From Candidatus Nanopelagicus abundans (GTDB taxonomy: Bacteria; Actinomycetota; Actinomycetes; Nanopelagicales; Nanopelagicaceae): a DNA stretch of 64,000 bases. The position numbers and the translations under genes are program-made. The DNA lies in contig NZ_CP016779.1 in the NCBI RefSeq assembly GCF_002288305.1, positions 744,001 to 808,000 on the forward strand, given 5' to 3'. A model generated the notes under the pieces. That model was not told where the DNA came from. It made no database searches and was given only the letters and a program-made list of their open reading frames with translations. Below are positions 55,371-64,000 of this stretch, piece by piece. Position 1 is the stretch's first letter, and each line of letters starts with the position of its first letter.

Positions 55371-56570
55371 TTAATTTCCGATAGCTTCGTCAAAAGCTGT
55401 CTGGAATTTAGTGCTCTCATCGGATGAGAGTGATCTAAAGACTTTAACCTTTGCCAGAGTTGCCGCATCTGGGAATATAAATGGGCTCTCTGCAAGTTTA
55501 GGATCGATTTTTTCCAACTCAGGTTGCGCTGCCTCTACTGGGCAGATGTAATTTACATAAGCTGCAACCTCAGCGGCTACTGCAGGCTCGTAGTAATAGT
55601 TCATTAATTTTTCAGCATTTTTCTTATGGGTTGAAGTTGATGGAATCAACATGTTATCGCTCCATAATGTGCCACCGGACTCAGGAATAGCAAAATCAAA
55701 CTTGCCATCTGATTCAGATTTAAGAATAAATATGTCACCAGACCAGCCAATTACTGCGTTAGCATCTCCGCGCTTTAGATCCTCAGAGTATGAGTTACCT
55801 TTTACTTGGCGAATAAATCCATCAGCAATCTTTCCCTTAAAGAAATCAATTGCATTCATAAATTGATCCTCGGTGAAGTTAGAGGATGGGTCCACGCCTT
55901 GGTAGAGCATGATCACACCAATTGTGTCGCGAAGCTCAGAGAGCACAACAACTTTTCCTTTATTTGCTGGTGCAAATAAATCTTCCATTGTTCGAACACC
56001 CTTAGGAAGTTTTTGGGTATTCCATCCAAAACCTGCAAAACCTGACTGCCAGGTGAGTGAATATTGGCGACCTTTGTCATAACCAACATCAGCTAGAACT
56101 GCTCGGATATTTGATTTGTTTGGCACATTAGCAGGATCAAGTTTTTGTGCATAACCTTGTTCGATAAATCTTGCTGCCATCCAATCAGTTGGTGAAACTA
56201 TGTCATATCCAATATCTGAACCGATTGATAATTGTCCCTGCACCTTGCCATAAAAAGTATTGTTATCATCAATTGCTTCTTCATAAGTAACCTTTAATCC
56301 ACTTTGCTTTTCAAATGCAGCAAGAGTTGGATAAATCTTTGTATCATCATCAAAATCTAAATAAAGTGGCCAATTTGCCCAGCGAACAATTTTTTCACTA
56401 TCACTAACATCAACAATTGCTTTCGCTCCAGTCGATGAACCAGTTCCACAAGCAGCTAATATTCCGGCTGCAGATACTGCTCCAACACCAGCAAATAAAG
56501 AACGGCGTGATAGCTGGGCGCGAATTATTGCGCGAGCTTCAGGAGATATTGAGTTTATGTCTTTCTTCAT
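55371..56570 (-). CDS. potD: polyamine-binding lipoprotein PotD (Tat-type signal)
   Basis: 399-aa extracellular solute-binding protein. The N-terminus has a twin-arginine motif SRRSLFAG (Arg22-Arg23) and a lipobox ending LAAC (Cys41), so it is probably exported folded by Tat and lipid-anchored. The body matches family 1 polyamine-binding proteins: IVRWANWPLYLDFDD, YDIVSPTDWMAARFIEQGY, VVLSELRDTIGVIML and AVIGWSGDIF. It gives the transporter its specificity. Confidence 0.9.
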   Translation of the reverse strand: MKKDINSISPEARAIIRAQLSRRSLFAGVGAVSAAGILAACGTGSSTGAKAIVDVSDSEKIVRWANWPLYLDFDDDTKIYPTLAAFEKQSGLKVTYEEAIDDNNTFYGKVQGQLSIGSDIGYDIVSPTDWMAARFIEQGYAQKLDPANVPNKSNIRAVLADVGYDKGRQYSLTWQSGFAGFGWNTQKLPKGVRTMEDLFAPANKGKVVVLSELRDTIGVIMLYQGVDPSSNFTEDQFMNAIDFFKGKIADGFIRQVKGNSYSEDLKRGDANAVIGWSGDIFILKSESDGKFDFAIPESGGTLWSDNMLIPSTSTHKKNAEKLMNYYYEPAVAAEVAAYVNYICPVEAAQPELEKIDPKLAESPFIFPDAATLAKVKVFRSLSSDESTKFQTAFDEAIGN

Positions 56571-56625
56571 TTTCTCTCTTTTCTTCTTTATCGAGGTGGT
56601 GGCAGGAAAGGTTGGGGAAAATCTA

Positions 56626-58053
56626 TCAGGCGTTTAGGTTAGTCATGACGTGTTTGATTCGGGTGTACTCCTCAAATCCATAGGAAGATAAATCTTTTCC
56701 TGTGCCTGAGTGCTTAAATCCACCGTGTGGCATCTCAGCCACCATAGGAATATGGGTGTTAATCCAGACGCAACCAAAGTCAAAGGCTTTGGCCATTCTC
56801 ATAGCCCGGCCATGATCCTTAGTCCAAACACTTGAAGCTAGCCCATACTTAACGCCATTTGCATACTTAACAGCTTGAGCCTCATCGCTAAATTTTTGTA
56901 CCGTAATAACTGGCGCAAATATTTCACTTTGAATCATCTCATCATCTTGTTTTAGATCTGCAACCACAGTTGGGTTCCAGAAGTAACCAGGGCGCTTAAT
57001 GGCAGTACCACCAGCTGTGACTCTGGCATGAGCCGGCACTCGATCTAAAAAGCCTTGCACTCTAGCTAGTTGATTAGCATTATTTACTGGCCCAACTAAT
57101 ACATCCTCATTTGGCATGCCAACTTTAATTACGTTTTTTGCCTGCTCAGAAAGTAGTGCTACTACATCATCATAAGCACTTGCTTCCACAATTACTCGAG
57201 TAGCTGCGGTGCAATCTTGACCCGCATTAAAGTAGCCGGCAACTGCAATCCATTCACAAGCTGCTTCTAAATTGGCATCATCAAATATTACAACTGGTGC
57301 TTTACCGCCTAGTTCTAAATGTAGTTTCTTTAAATCTTTTGCAGCACTTCCTGCTACTTCCATACCAGCACGAACTGAACCAGTAATTGAAACCATTTGC
57401 GGAATTTCATGCTCAACTAATGCCCGACCAGTATCTCGATCTCCTATTACAACATTTATTACACCCTCAGGAAGAAACTCCTGCATTAACTCTGCCATCC
57501 AAAGTGTTGAAACTGGAGTTGTATCACTTGGCTTTAGAACTACTGTGTTACCTGCAGCAATCGCTGGTGCCCACTTCCATACCGCCATCATCATTGGGTA
57601 ATTCCATGGTGTTACCTGCGCACAAACTCCAATTGGTTCGCGGCGAATAAATGATGTGTGTCCCTTAAAGTATTCCGCAGCAGATTTTCCTTCTAAATTT
57701 CTAGCCGCACCTGCAAAAAATCTAATTTGATCAAGCATTGGGCCAATCTCTTCTGCCCTAGTTACTGCAATTGGTTTACCAGTATTTTCTGATTCAATCC
57801 CAATTAACTCTTCACTTCTGGCTTCAATTGCATCTGCAATTTTATTAATCGCTTTTTGACGCTCACCTGGTGTTGACTCTTTCCAAACTTCAAAAGCATT
57901 AGCTGCTGACTTCATCGCCTTATCAACATCAGATGCGTTTGAGACTGGAGCTTTAGCAAATACCTCACCAGTTGATGGATTAATTAAATCTTGAACCTTA
58001 TCTGAGGTAGCACTTACCTTCTTGCCATTAATAAAATTTTGCAGAGTCTTCAA
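56626..58053 (-). CDS. gamma-aminobutyraldehyde dehydrogenase
   Basis: 475-aa NAD-dependent aldehyde dehydrogenase. Catalytic Cys281 in FNAGQDCTA, general-base Glu247 in LELGGK, and the N-terminal FINGKKV plus TPWNYPMMMAVWK are visible. The active-site neighbourhood NAGQDCTAATR is like E. coli YdcW/PatD, which oxidises 4-aminobutyraldehyde to GABA. Betaine aldehyde dehydrogenase is the main alternative. TTG start behind AGGAG. It stands upstream of potDABC in the same direction, joining polyamine uptake to oxidation; GABA would then enter the GabT step. Confidence 0.85.
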   Translation of the reverse strand: MKTLQNFINGKKVSATSDKVQDLINPSTGEVFAKAPVSNASDVDKAMKSAANAFEVWKESTPGERQKAINKIADAIEARSEELIGIESENTGKPIAVTRAEEIGPMLDQIRFFAGAARNLEGKSAAEYFKGHTSFIRREPIGVCAQVTPWNYPMMMAVWKWAPAIAAGNTVVLKPSDTTPVSTLWMAELMQEFLPEGVINVVIGDRDTGRALVEHEIPQMVSITGSVRAGMEVAGSAAKDLKKLHLELGGKAPVVIFDDANLEAACEWIAVAGYFNAGQDCTAATRVIVEASAYDDVVALLSEQAKNVIKVGMPNEDVLVGPVNNANQLARVQGFLDRVPAHARVTAGGTAIKRPGYFWNPTVVADLKQDDEMIQSEIFAPVITVQKFSDEAQAVKYANGVKYGLASSVWTKDHGRAMRMAKAFDFGCVWINTHIPMVAEMPHGGFKHSGTGKDLSSYGFEEYTRIKHVMTNLNA

Positions 58054-58137
58054 TTATTTACTCCTAAGATGTGGAAACTGAAATGTAGTGGAAGTCTAGT
58101 TAGCACCGCAGCGGTTATCAATACTTTAATCACTAAT

Positions 58138-59247
58138 CTAGGAGTTGTTATCAATCTGTGATGCAGCAAGTTGTCCACATGCACCATCTATCTCTCGACC
58201 CCTGGTATCTCGCACCGTCACCGGCACGCCATAGCCTTCTAAAATCTCAACAAAGGCTGCCTCATCCTCAGCTCTAGATGCTGTCCACTTAGAACCTGGG
58301 GTTGGATTTAATGGAATTAAGTTAACATGCGCATTTTTATTCTTAAGCATTCTGCCCAGTAAATCTGCTCGCCATGCTTGATCATTAATATCTCTAATTA
58401 ATGCATACTCAATTGAGTAGCGCCTGCCGGTCTTGGCTTCATACTTATCAGCAGCAGCTAATACCTCTTTCACTTTCCACCTTGAGTTAACAGGAACTAG
58501 GCTGTCACGTAACTCATCATCTGGTGTGTGAAGTGAAATAGCTAGTGTCACTGGAAGATCTTCTGCAATTAACTTTTCAATTCCGCTAACTAAACCAACA
58601 GTTGAAAGTGTTACAGATCTAGCGCCAATTCCTAAACCATCTGGTTGTGGATTGGTAATATTTCTAATACTTTGCATTACTGATTTGTAATTAGCCATCG
58701 GCTCACCCATACCCATAAAAACAACATTAGATAATCGAGTTGGCCCACCTGGCATCTCACCTAAATCACAAGCCTTTGCTGCCATTACAACTTGAGCAGT
58801 AATTTCAGCAGCAGTTAAATTTCTAGTAAGTCCTGCCTGCCCAGTGGCGCAAAATGGACACTGCATTCCACATCCTGCTTGTGATGATATGCAAACAGTT
58901 GTGCGATCGGTATAACGCATTAAAACTGATTCAACTAAAACTCCATCGTGCAGGCGCCAAAGATCTTTTCTAGTCTTGCCACCATCGCAAGTAACTGAGC
59001 GAACTAATGTTAATAATTTTGGTAAAAATGCATCAGTAAGGGGTGCTCTAAGCTCTTTAGGAATATCGGTAAATGATTCCATATCATCACTGTGATGAGT
59101 AAAGAAATGCACTGCTAATTGATTAGCTCTAAATGCTGGTAATCCCAACTCTTCAGCGCGGGCTTTGCGCTCTGCCACAGTTAAGTCAGCTAGATGTATT
59201 GGACTCTTCTTTTTAACAGCTGGTGCGTCAAATATTAATTCAGCCAT
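58138..59247 (-). CDS. rlmN: 23S rRNA/tRNA adenine-C2 methyltransferase RlmN
   Basis: Radical SAM enzyme that methylates A2503 of 23S rRNA and A37 of some tRNAs. Cluster motif [12 protein letters not shown] (C-x3-C-x2-C). GMGEPMANY and [10 protein letters not shown] follow, with the catalytic C-terminal cysteine in [14 protein letters not shown]. 369 aa. It follows cdsA by one base. The order rpsB-tsf-pyrH-frr-cdsA-rlmN is conserved in Actinobacteria. The 84-base gap after it holds a small ACCGC/GCGGT hairpin. Confidence 0.96.
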   Translation of the reverse strand: MAELIFDAPAVKKKSPIHLADLTVAERKARAEELGLPAFRANQLAVHFFTHHSDDMESFTDIPKELRAPLTDAFLPKLLTLVRSVTCDGGKTRKDLWRLHDGVLVESVLMRYTDRTTVCISSQAGCGMQCPFCATGQAGLTRNLTAAEITAQVVMAAKACDLGEMPGGPTRLSNVVFMGMGEPMANYKSVMQSIRNITNPQPDGLGIGARSVTLSTVGLVSGIEKLIAEDLPVTLAISLHTPDDELRDSLVPVNSRWKVKEVLAAADKYEAKTGRRYSIEYALIRDINDQAWRADLLGRMLKNKNAHVNLIPLNPTPGSKWTASRAEDEAAFVEILEGYGVPVTVRDTRGREIDGACGQLAASQIDNNS

Positions 59248-60096
59248 CTATAAATACCGAGCAATGAGTTCTAATGCAAACCAAACAGCCGGGGCGGTAA
59301 AAAGTGCTGAATCTAATCGGTCCATAATGCCGCCATGGCCTGGTAATAAATTAGACATATCTTTAATAGCTAAATCCCGCTTAATGGCTGATTCAATTAA
59401 ATCACCACAGGTAGCAGTAACTACAGTCATTAAACCAATAGCCGCTCCAACCACCCAGGTAGTTTCAAAGAGTGAGTGGAAAATGAATGCTCCCCCAATT
59501 ATGGCAGCAATAGCCCCACCAATTAATCCTTCCCAACTTTTCTTAGGACTAATACTTGGCGCAATCTTATGCTTACCAATTAAAACTCCAACAAAATATG
59601 CAAAGGTGTCATTACAAGCAATTAATGCAACGAGAGCAAAAATTCGCTTTGCACCATCAGGGTGATTTGCTAGCAGTAAAATAAAGCCACCTAGTAGGGA
59701 CAGATAAAAGATAATAAATACTGCAGATGTTGATCTTTTGATAAAATCTTTTTGGCTAATTAAAAGCAATGTAATCATTAAAACTGGAATAGTAAGGCCA
59801 GCAGATACGGCAAGGCCTTCGGTATTTCCATTCCATGTGGCAACAAGTAGAACAGTGGCTGCAGTCATTAAAACATAATCTGGTAATTCAATGCCGCCAG
59901 TTCGATAGGCATGAGCGATCTCACGCACGCCAAGCATTATTACTGCCCAGATTAAAGCAAAAAATAAAAGTGGTTCAGTGTTTATTGAACCAAAGATAAG
60001 TGCTAATAAAAATAGTGAAACTAAAATAGATGGAAGTAACTTGCGACCTGCGCGTTTGTTAATCGCATCATTTATCGCGTGCAGGTCAGCCATCAT
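59248..60096 (-). CDS. cdsA: phosphatidate cytidylyltransferase (CDP-DAG synthase)
   Basis: 282-aa membrane enzyme making CDP-diacylglycerol from phosphatidate and CTP. About eight hydrophobic segments. The C-terminal signature includes SPKKSWEGLIGG and GDLIESAIKRDLAIKDMSNLLPGHGGIMDRLDS, close to the CDS consensus. It overlaps the frr stop by one base. PgsA at 20,675 uses its product. Confidence 0.95.
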   Translation of the reverse strand: MMADLHAINDAINKRAGRKLLPSILVSLFLLALIFGSINTEPLLFFALIWAVIMLGVREIAHAYRTGGIELPDYVLMTAATVLLVATWNGNTEGLAVSAGLTIPVLMITLLLISQKDFIKRSTSAVFIIFYLSLLGGFILLLANHPDGAKRIFALVALIACNDTFAYFVGVLIGKHKIAPSISPKKSWEGLIGGAIAAIIGGAFIFHSLFETTWVVGAAIGLMTVVTATCGDLIESAIKRDLAIKDMSNLLPGHGGIMDRLDSALFTAPAVWFALELIARYL

Positions 60097-60659
60097 TAAA
60101 CCTCTAGTAACTCGGCTTCTTTGTGTTTAAGTAAGTCATCAATCTTTGCAGTGTGCTCACCAGTAGTTTTTTCAAGCTCTTTTTCAGCTCTAGCTAAATC
60201 ATCCTTACCAACTTTGCCATCTTTTTCTAGTTTTTCCATCGCCTCTTTAGCTGCCCGGCGAATAGCCCGGATCGCAACCTTAGAATCTTCAGCTTTACTC
60301 TTTGCAATCTTAATAAACTCCTTGCGTCGCTCCTCAGTTAATTGTGGAAAGTTAACTCGAATTACTGTGCCATCTGAGCCAGGATTTACACCAAGATCTG
60401 AATCTCTAATTGCTTTTTCAATCGCTGCCATAGCGCCTTTGTCATATGGAGTAACTAACGCAAGACGTGCTTCTGGAACCTGAACAGTTGCAAGTTGTGA
60501 AAGCGGGGTACCAGTTCCGTAGTAGTCCACCATTAATTTGGCGAACATTGATGGTTGCGCCCGGCCTGTTCTAATTGCAGCAAAATCCTCTTTGGCAACA
60601 TCAATTGCCTTATTCATCTTTACATTGCACTCAGAAAGTGAAGTAGTTAGATCTGCCAT
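60096..60659 (-). CDS. frr: ribosome recycling factor
   Basis: 187-aa two-domain protein that, with EF-G, splits post-termination ribosomes. RTGRAQPSMFAKLMVDYYGTGTPLSQLATV and the helical C-terminal LTEERRKEFIKIAKSKAEDSKVAIRAIRR are diagnostic. Shine-Dalgarno AAGGAG 6 nt before the ATG. Sits in the rpsB-tsf-pyrH-frr series. Confidence 0.97.
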   Translation of the reverse strand: MADLTTSLSECNVKMNKAIDVAKEDFAAIRTGRAQPSMFAKLMVDYYGTGTPLSQLATVQVPEARLALVTPYDKGAMAAIEKAIRDSDLGVNPGSDGTVIRVNFPQLTEERRKEFIKIAKSKAEDSKVAIRAIRRAAKEAMEKLEKDGKVGKDDLARAEKELEKTTGEHTAKIDDLLKHKEAELLEV

Positions 60660-60704
60660 CGCCTGCTCCTTCTATTAATACAACTCTACTGTTGATTTAC
60701 TATC

Positions 60705-61421
60705 TTATGAAACCAGCGTGCCAACACTCTCGCCCGTTACCGCCCGCTTAATGTTACCTTTATTTTTTAGGTCAAAGATAACAATTGGCAATTTATTCTC
60801 ACGGCACAGGGAGAAAGCTGCTGCATCTGCAACTGCTAAGGATTTACTTAAAACCTCATCATAGGAAACAGTCTCATATTTTTTAGCAGATTTATCTTTA
60901 CGTGGATCAGCATCATAAACTCCATCAACACCACTTTTTGCAAGTAGTAGTGCCTGCACCCCAATCTCAAGTGCGCGTTGGGCAGCAACTGTGTCGGTAG
61001 TAAAAAATGGCATACCAGCGCCAGCTCCAAAAATTACAACTCTTCCTTTTTCTAAATGTCTAATGGCTCGACGTGGCACATATGGTTCTGCCACCTGGCC
61101 CATTGTGATTGCAGTTTGTACTCTAGTTTCAATTCCTTCTTTTTCTAAAAAATCTTGAAGTGCTAAGCAATTCATTACCGTGCCAAGCATTCCCATGTAA
61201 TCAGCTCTTGCCCGATCCATGCCACGTTGTTGTAGCTCTGCGCCTCTAAAGTAATTTCCACCACCAACGACAACTGCAATTTCTGTTCCGCCTCTAACCA
61301 CATCTGCAATTTGATTAGCTATATCGTGGACTACATCAGGATCAACACCGATGCCTTTTTCGCCACCAAAGACTTCACCAGATAATTTAAGGAGCACTCT
61401 CTTATAACCTTTACGTGGCAT
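60705..61421 (-). CDS. pyrH: uridylate kinase
   Basis: Hexameric bacterial UMP kinase making UDP, of the amino acid kinase fold. [13 protein letters not shown] at the start, [28 protein letters not shown], and the [16 protein letters not shown] block are typical. 238 aa. AAAGGAG 5 nt before the ATG. In the conserved translation cluster between tsf and frr. Confidence 0.97.
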   Translation of the reverse strand: MPRKGYKRVLLKLSGEVFGGEKGIGVDPDVVHDIANQIADVVRGGTEIAVVVGGGNYFRGAELQQRGMDRARADYMGMLGTVMNCLALQDFLEKEGIETRVQTAITMGQVAEPYVPRRAIRHLEKGRVVIFGAGAGMPFFTTDTVAAQRALEIGVQALLLAKSGVDGVYDADPRKDKSAKKYETVSYDEVLSKSLAVADAAAFSLCRENKLPIVIFDLKNKGNIKRAVTGESVGTLVS

Positions 61422-61453
61422 GAGCGCTCCTTTAATTAATTTGTATGGAAAGT

Positions 61454-62281
61454 TTACTGACCTACGCGGAATCTATTAAAGGCAGACACGGCTGTCTTTG
61501 CCTCATCAAGGATTTGTTGAACAGTTTTCTTTGCATCCTTAGCAAAAGCCTGCTCAAGAAGTGATACCTCTTTCACAAACCCAGTTACGCGACCCTCAAC
61601 AATCTTTGCAATTGAGGCTTCAGGCTTTCCTTCGCTGCGAGCACTCTCCTCTGCCAATCTTCTCTCCTTGGCAATCTCATCAGCTGGAACCTGATCACGG
61701 CTAACAAATAGTGGCGCAAAAGCAGCAATGTGTTGAGCGATATCTTTGCCAACAATTTCAGCTGCATTTTTTAACTGAACTAAAACACCAACCTGTGGTG
61801 GAAGGTCCGGAGATGTTTTGTGTAGATAAAGCGAAACTGGTGAACCAGTTAGAACTGAGATTCGCTTAACCTCAATCTTCTCACCCAACATAGCATTTCC
61901 CTCATCAACTACTTCCTGCACAGTTTTACCTGATGCAAGTTTTGAAGGTAGAAACTTATCTAGCTCACCGATTTTAGATGTGGCAAGGTGATTTAAAAGT
62001 TCATCAGCTAAAGCTTGAAACTTCTCACCCTTTGCCACGAAATCAGTTTCACAATTTAGTTCAAGCATTACTCCAAGATCACCTTCAGCTTTTGCAGTAA
62101 CTAAACCGTTTGAGGTTGCCCGTCCTTCGCGCTTGGTAACACCTTTTTGTCCCTTAACGCGAATGATCTCAACCGCTTTTTGATAATCACCGCCGGCTTC
62201 ATCAAGTGCTTTTTTGCAATCAAGCATTCCGGCAGCGGTCTGCTCTCTTAGTTTTTTAACATCCTCTGCTGTGTATGCCAA
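61454..62281 (-). CDS. tsf: elongation factor Ts
   Basis: Nucleotide exchange factor of EF-Tu. The N-terminal UBA-like region [20 protein letters not shown] and the core with [19 protein letters not shown] are diagnostic. 275 aa. TTG start directly after the rpsB stop, so translation is coupled to S2. Confidence 0.97.
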   Translation of the reverse strand: MAYTAEDVKKLREQTAAGMLDCKKALDEAGGDYQKAVEIIRVKGQKGVTKREGRATSNGLVTAKAEGDLGVMLELNCETDFVAKGEKFQALADELLNHLATSKIGELDKFLPSKLASGKTVQEVVDEGNAMLGEKIEVKRISVLTGSPVSLYLHKTSPDLPPQVGVLVQLKNAAEIVGKDIAQHIAAFAPLFVSRDQVPADEIAKERRLAEESARSEGKPEASIAKIVEGRVTGFVKEVSLLEQAFAKDAKKTVQQILDEAKTAVSAFNRFRVGQ

Positions 62282-63097
62282 TTAAGCACCAGCAGTCTCT
62301 GTTGGCTCTTTAATTAAATCTTTTTCCCAATCAGCAAGTGGTTGTTCAGCAGTTTTTTCTGCTGCAGCAGCTGCTTCAGCAGCAGCCTTATCAGCAATCT
62401 TTGCTGCTTGTGCTGATCTAACCTGTAGTCCGGCAACAATTGCATCTGTCATTACTCTTGTTAAAAGAGCAATTGAGCGAATCGCATCATCGTTACCAGG
62501 AATCTTGTAATCAACCTCATCTGGATCGCAGTTGGTATCTAAGATTGCAATAACTGGAATGCCAAGCTTTTTAGCTTCAGCAACAGCTAGGTGCTCTTTC
62601 TTAGTATCAATAACCCAAATAGCTGCAGGCAACTTTGTCATATTACGAATTCCATCAAGGTTCTTGTTTAACTTCTCTCGCTCACGGCGGAGAACAAGTA
62701 ATTCTTTCTTTGTTAAAAGTTGATCGTTAGCGGTCTCAAGAGCCTCAAGCTCTTTAAGCCGTAGTACGCGCTTATAAACTGTTGGGAAATTAGTAAGCAT
62801 TCCACCTAACCATCTCTCTGTTACATAAGGCATACCAACTCGGGCAGATTGCTCTTTAATTGGCTCATGTGCTTGCTTTTTAGTACCAACGAAAAGTACA
62901 TGTCCACCTTTTGCAACTGCATCTTTAATAAACTCATAAGCGCTATCAATAAGGGCTAATGATTGTTGGATATCGATGATGTAGATGCCATTGCGCTCAG
63001 TAAAGATATAGCGCTTCATCTTTGGATTCCATCGACGAGTTTGGTGACCAAAATGCACACCACTGTCGAGAAGTTCTCGCATTGTTACAACTGCCAT
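62282..63097 (-). CDS. rpsB: 30S ribosomal protein S2
   Basis: 271 aa from the chosen ATG at 63097, which follows a strong AAGGAG at the right distance and gives the usual start [19 protein letters not shown]. An in-frame reading from 63121 adds eight codons that contain the ribosome binding site and is unlikely. [18 protein letters not shown] and [10 protein letters not shown] are S2 signatures. An Ala/Glu-rich C-terminal tail is typical of Actinobacteria. A strongly paired leader lies upstream. Confidence 0.97.
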   Translation of the reverse strand: MAVVTMRELLDSGVHFGHQTRRWNPKMKRYIFTERNGIYIIDIQQSLALIDSAYEFIKDAVAKGGHVLFVGTKKQAHEPIKEQSARVGMPYVTERWLGGMLTNFPTVYKRVLRLKELEALETANDQLLTKKELLVLRREREKLNKNLDGIRNMTKLPAAIWVIDTKKEHLAVAEAKKLGIPVIAILDTNCDPDEVDYKIPGNDDAIRSIALLTRVMTDAIVAGLQVRSAQAAKIADKAAAEAAAAAEKTAEQPLADWEKDLIKEPTETAGA

Positions 63098-63121
63098 AAC
63101 GGCACACTCCTTTTCGCTCAT

Positions 63122-63519
63122 TTTTTACTAATTACTTTTAGTAAGAATGAGCACTCGGTTTGTGATCTAGCAACTTGCTAGATCCCTAGCATCTAGAACC
63201 GAGTAGTTATTTCTAACTACACCGAACAGGTCCATAAGTTATTAATTAGTAATTAATTAATCACTTTAAGATGCGTGAAGTCACAGAACTTTCATTCCGT
63301 GCTGAGGCAAATCCTACCTGAACTTTTATGACCGAATTTCCACACCCTTATCGGGTTTATATGCGGGGAATTGAATAAATCAACCAATATTGGCCAGTGA
63401 AATACACCTATCTTCTTACCAGCCTAGTTATTGGGGTAATGGTTGGTATTTCAATTGGAAATTATCAAAGTATAAATTGTGAAAATACTAGTAACTCATA
63501 CTGCTCACCACTTGATACC
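63122..63519. other. 398-base region between rpsB and the methyltransferase
   Basis: Holds the rpsB leader hairpins (63153-63220), an AT-rich stretch with repeated TTAATTA (63241-63262), and most of a 48-codon plus-strand ORF (from 63397). The rpsB promoter must lie here, but I cannot place it with confidence. No terminator is clear. Confidence 0.5.
63153..63220 (-). ncRNA. structured rpsB leader (candidate S2 or translational regulator)
   Basis: In mRNA order: a perfect 7-bp hairpin with 4-nt loop (63203-63209 with 63214-63220), then a long hairpin made of an outer ACTCGGTT/AACCGAGT stem (63153-63160 with 63197-63204) and an inner 9-bp stem with 3-nt loop (63164-63172 with 63176-63184). The two overlap by two bases. 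The element lies about 55 nt upstream of the rpsB start. Autoregulation by S2 is known in other bacteria; no match to a named leader is claimed. Confidence 0.6.
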
Positions 63520-63543
63520 TCAAACACCCGCCGAAGCTTTTAG
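63397..63543 (+). CDS. possible small membrane-anchored peptide, 48 aa
   Basis: Reads from a GTG: VKYTYLLTSLVIGVMVGISI is one hydrophobic segment, followed by a short Asn/Ser-rich tail with two cysteines (about residues 28 and 36). No ribosome binding site is visible and no family is recognised. The last 24 bases overlap the end of the opposing methyltransferase gene. It could be a single-pass envelope peptide or a chance reading frame. Confidence 0.25.
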   Translation: MKYTYLLTSLVIGVMVGISIGNYQSINCENTSNSYCSPLDTSNTRRSF

Positions 63544-64000
63544 CTCTGAGGCAAGTAACTTTGCCAGGTATGGCTTTATCTGCCACTGACTTAGCATCTG
63601 CTGATATCTATCTTTATCAATATCAGAGGAGATTTGATTAGTTTTAACCGCTCTAATTAAAATATTACGAGCGGTGTGCTCTCCCCCAATGAATTCAACA
63701 ATATCCACCCGATAGCCAAGTAATTTTAAGATTTGCGCTCTGAGTGAATCAGTTATTAAATCCACTAACCGCTCTTTAACTAGTCCATTTTTTGTTAACA
63801 AGGCCCATGGCTCAGGTGCTTCCTTAATCTGAGTTTGCAGCTCATGCATACAACACGGCGCTGCCATAATAACTTGAGCATTATTTTTAACTGCCCAATA
63901 AATCGCATCATCCGTTGCAGTATCACATGCGTGGAGCGCGATAGCGATATCAACTACTTGATTAGGGGTATCAGAAATTTTGGCGGCAATAAACTTGGCC
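63520..64000 (-). CDS. class I SAM methyltransferase, partial (runs off the window)
   Basis: The open frame continues to the window edge; only the C-terminal 160 or so residues are seen. VVDIAIALHACDTATDDAIYW and VIMAAPCCMHEL, then GLVKERLVDLITDSLRAQILKLLGYRVDIVEFIGGEHTARN, resemble the Methyltransf_32 type (RNA or protein methyltransferases with an LHAC-type motif). The ATG at 63867 is internal and not the start. The target is unknown. It is transcribed toward rpsB and convergent with the possible 48-codon ORF. Confidence 0.75.
   Translation of the reverse strand, partial: AKFIAAKISDTPNQVVDIAIALHACDTATDDAIYWAVKNNAQVIMAAPCCMHELQTQIKEAPEPWALLTKNGLVKERLVDLITDSLRAQILKLLGYRVDIVEFIGGEHTARNILIRAVKTNQISSDIDKDRYQQMLSQWQIKPYLAKLLASELKASAGV

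Noticed and set aside
63520-63867. 115-residue protein starting at the ATG at 63867
   Set aside because: The frame stays open to the window edge and the upstream residues carry conserved methyltransferase motifs, so this ATG is internal and the gene is partial.
1-64000. CRISPR arrays, insertion sequences, prophage genes and inteins (including in recA)
   Set aside because: No regularly spaced repeats, transposase, integrase or phage genes are visible, and recA is uninterrupted. The only clear long repeat is the 78-bp pair at 50330 and 52142.

Overview
The window is a stretch of bacterial chromosome, AT-rich (I judge roughly 40% GC by eye) and very densely packed. It looks like a genome-streamlined actinobacterium. 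The gene order recX-recA-DUF3046-TetR-ClgR-CinA-PgsA-RimO-RodZ-like-FtsK-RNase J-DapA-ThyX is typical of Actinobacteria, and DUF3046 and ClgR are actinobacterial families. The recA promoter carries a Gram-positive type LexA box. Low GC, tiny intergenic gaps, many overlapping starts and stops, a polyamine uptake and GABA cluster, and a secreted protein with a Cys/Trp surface motif all suit a freshwater Nanopelagicales (acI) type organism. That last placement is inference, not a search result.

Layout. Bases 1-19,000 (minus strand): tRNA-Gln, gltX, a fumarylacetoacetase-family enzyme, a CBS/CorC membrane protein, ybeY, phoH, a HIT protein, rsmE, dnaJ, hrcA, hemW, lepA, rpsT, holA, hflX, dapF, miaA, miaB, recX and recA. 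recA has a long, apparently structured leader and an SOS box. Bases 19,100-29,300 (minus): DUF3046, TetR, ClgR, cinA, pgsA, rimO, RodZ-like, ftsK, rnj, dapA, thyX. Bases 29,348-30,315 (plus): azlCD. Bases 30,312-48,001 (minus): a redoxin, dapB, an M16 protease, pnp, rpsO, ribF, truB, rbfA, infB, ylxR, nusA, rimP, a TSUP permease, proS, ispG, rseP, dxr. Bases 48,053-58,053: a nitrogen/polyamine block with a GABA-type aminotransferase (plus), an agmatinase-family ureohydrolase, a secreted M6-like metalloprotease, potC-potB-potA-potD and a gamma-aminobutyraldehyde dehydrogenase. Bases 58,138-63,097 (minus): rlmN, cdsA, frr, pyrH, tsf, rpsB. The window ends inside a methyltransferase gene.

The most unusual part is 50,330-52,219. 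A 78-bp segment covering the start of the agmatinase gene is present twice as a direct repeat with one mismatch. Between the copies lies a secreted metalloprotease gene with its own apparent leaderless promoter. The upstream copy keeps the probable original agmatinase -10 box but runs into a stop after 27 codons. The downstream copy is the intact gene, and it has lost that -10 box. This looks like an inserted, potentially excisable cassette that has rewired agmatinase expression.

A second recurring signal is a TANNNT hexamer exactly 6 (sometimes 7) nt upstream of the start codon of many genes. This suggests that leaderless mRNAs are common here, including from promoters inside apparent operons. 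Structured leaders are also visible before recA, rpsB and a 47-codon ORF at 52,336.
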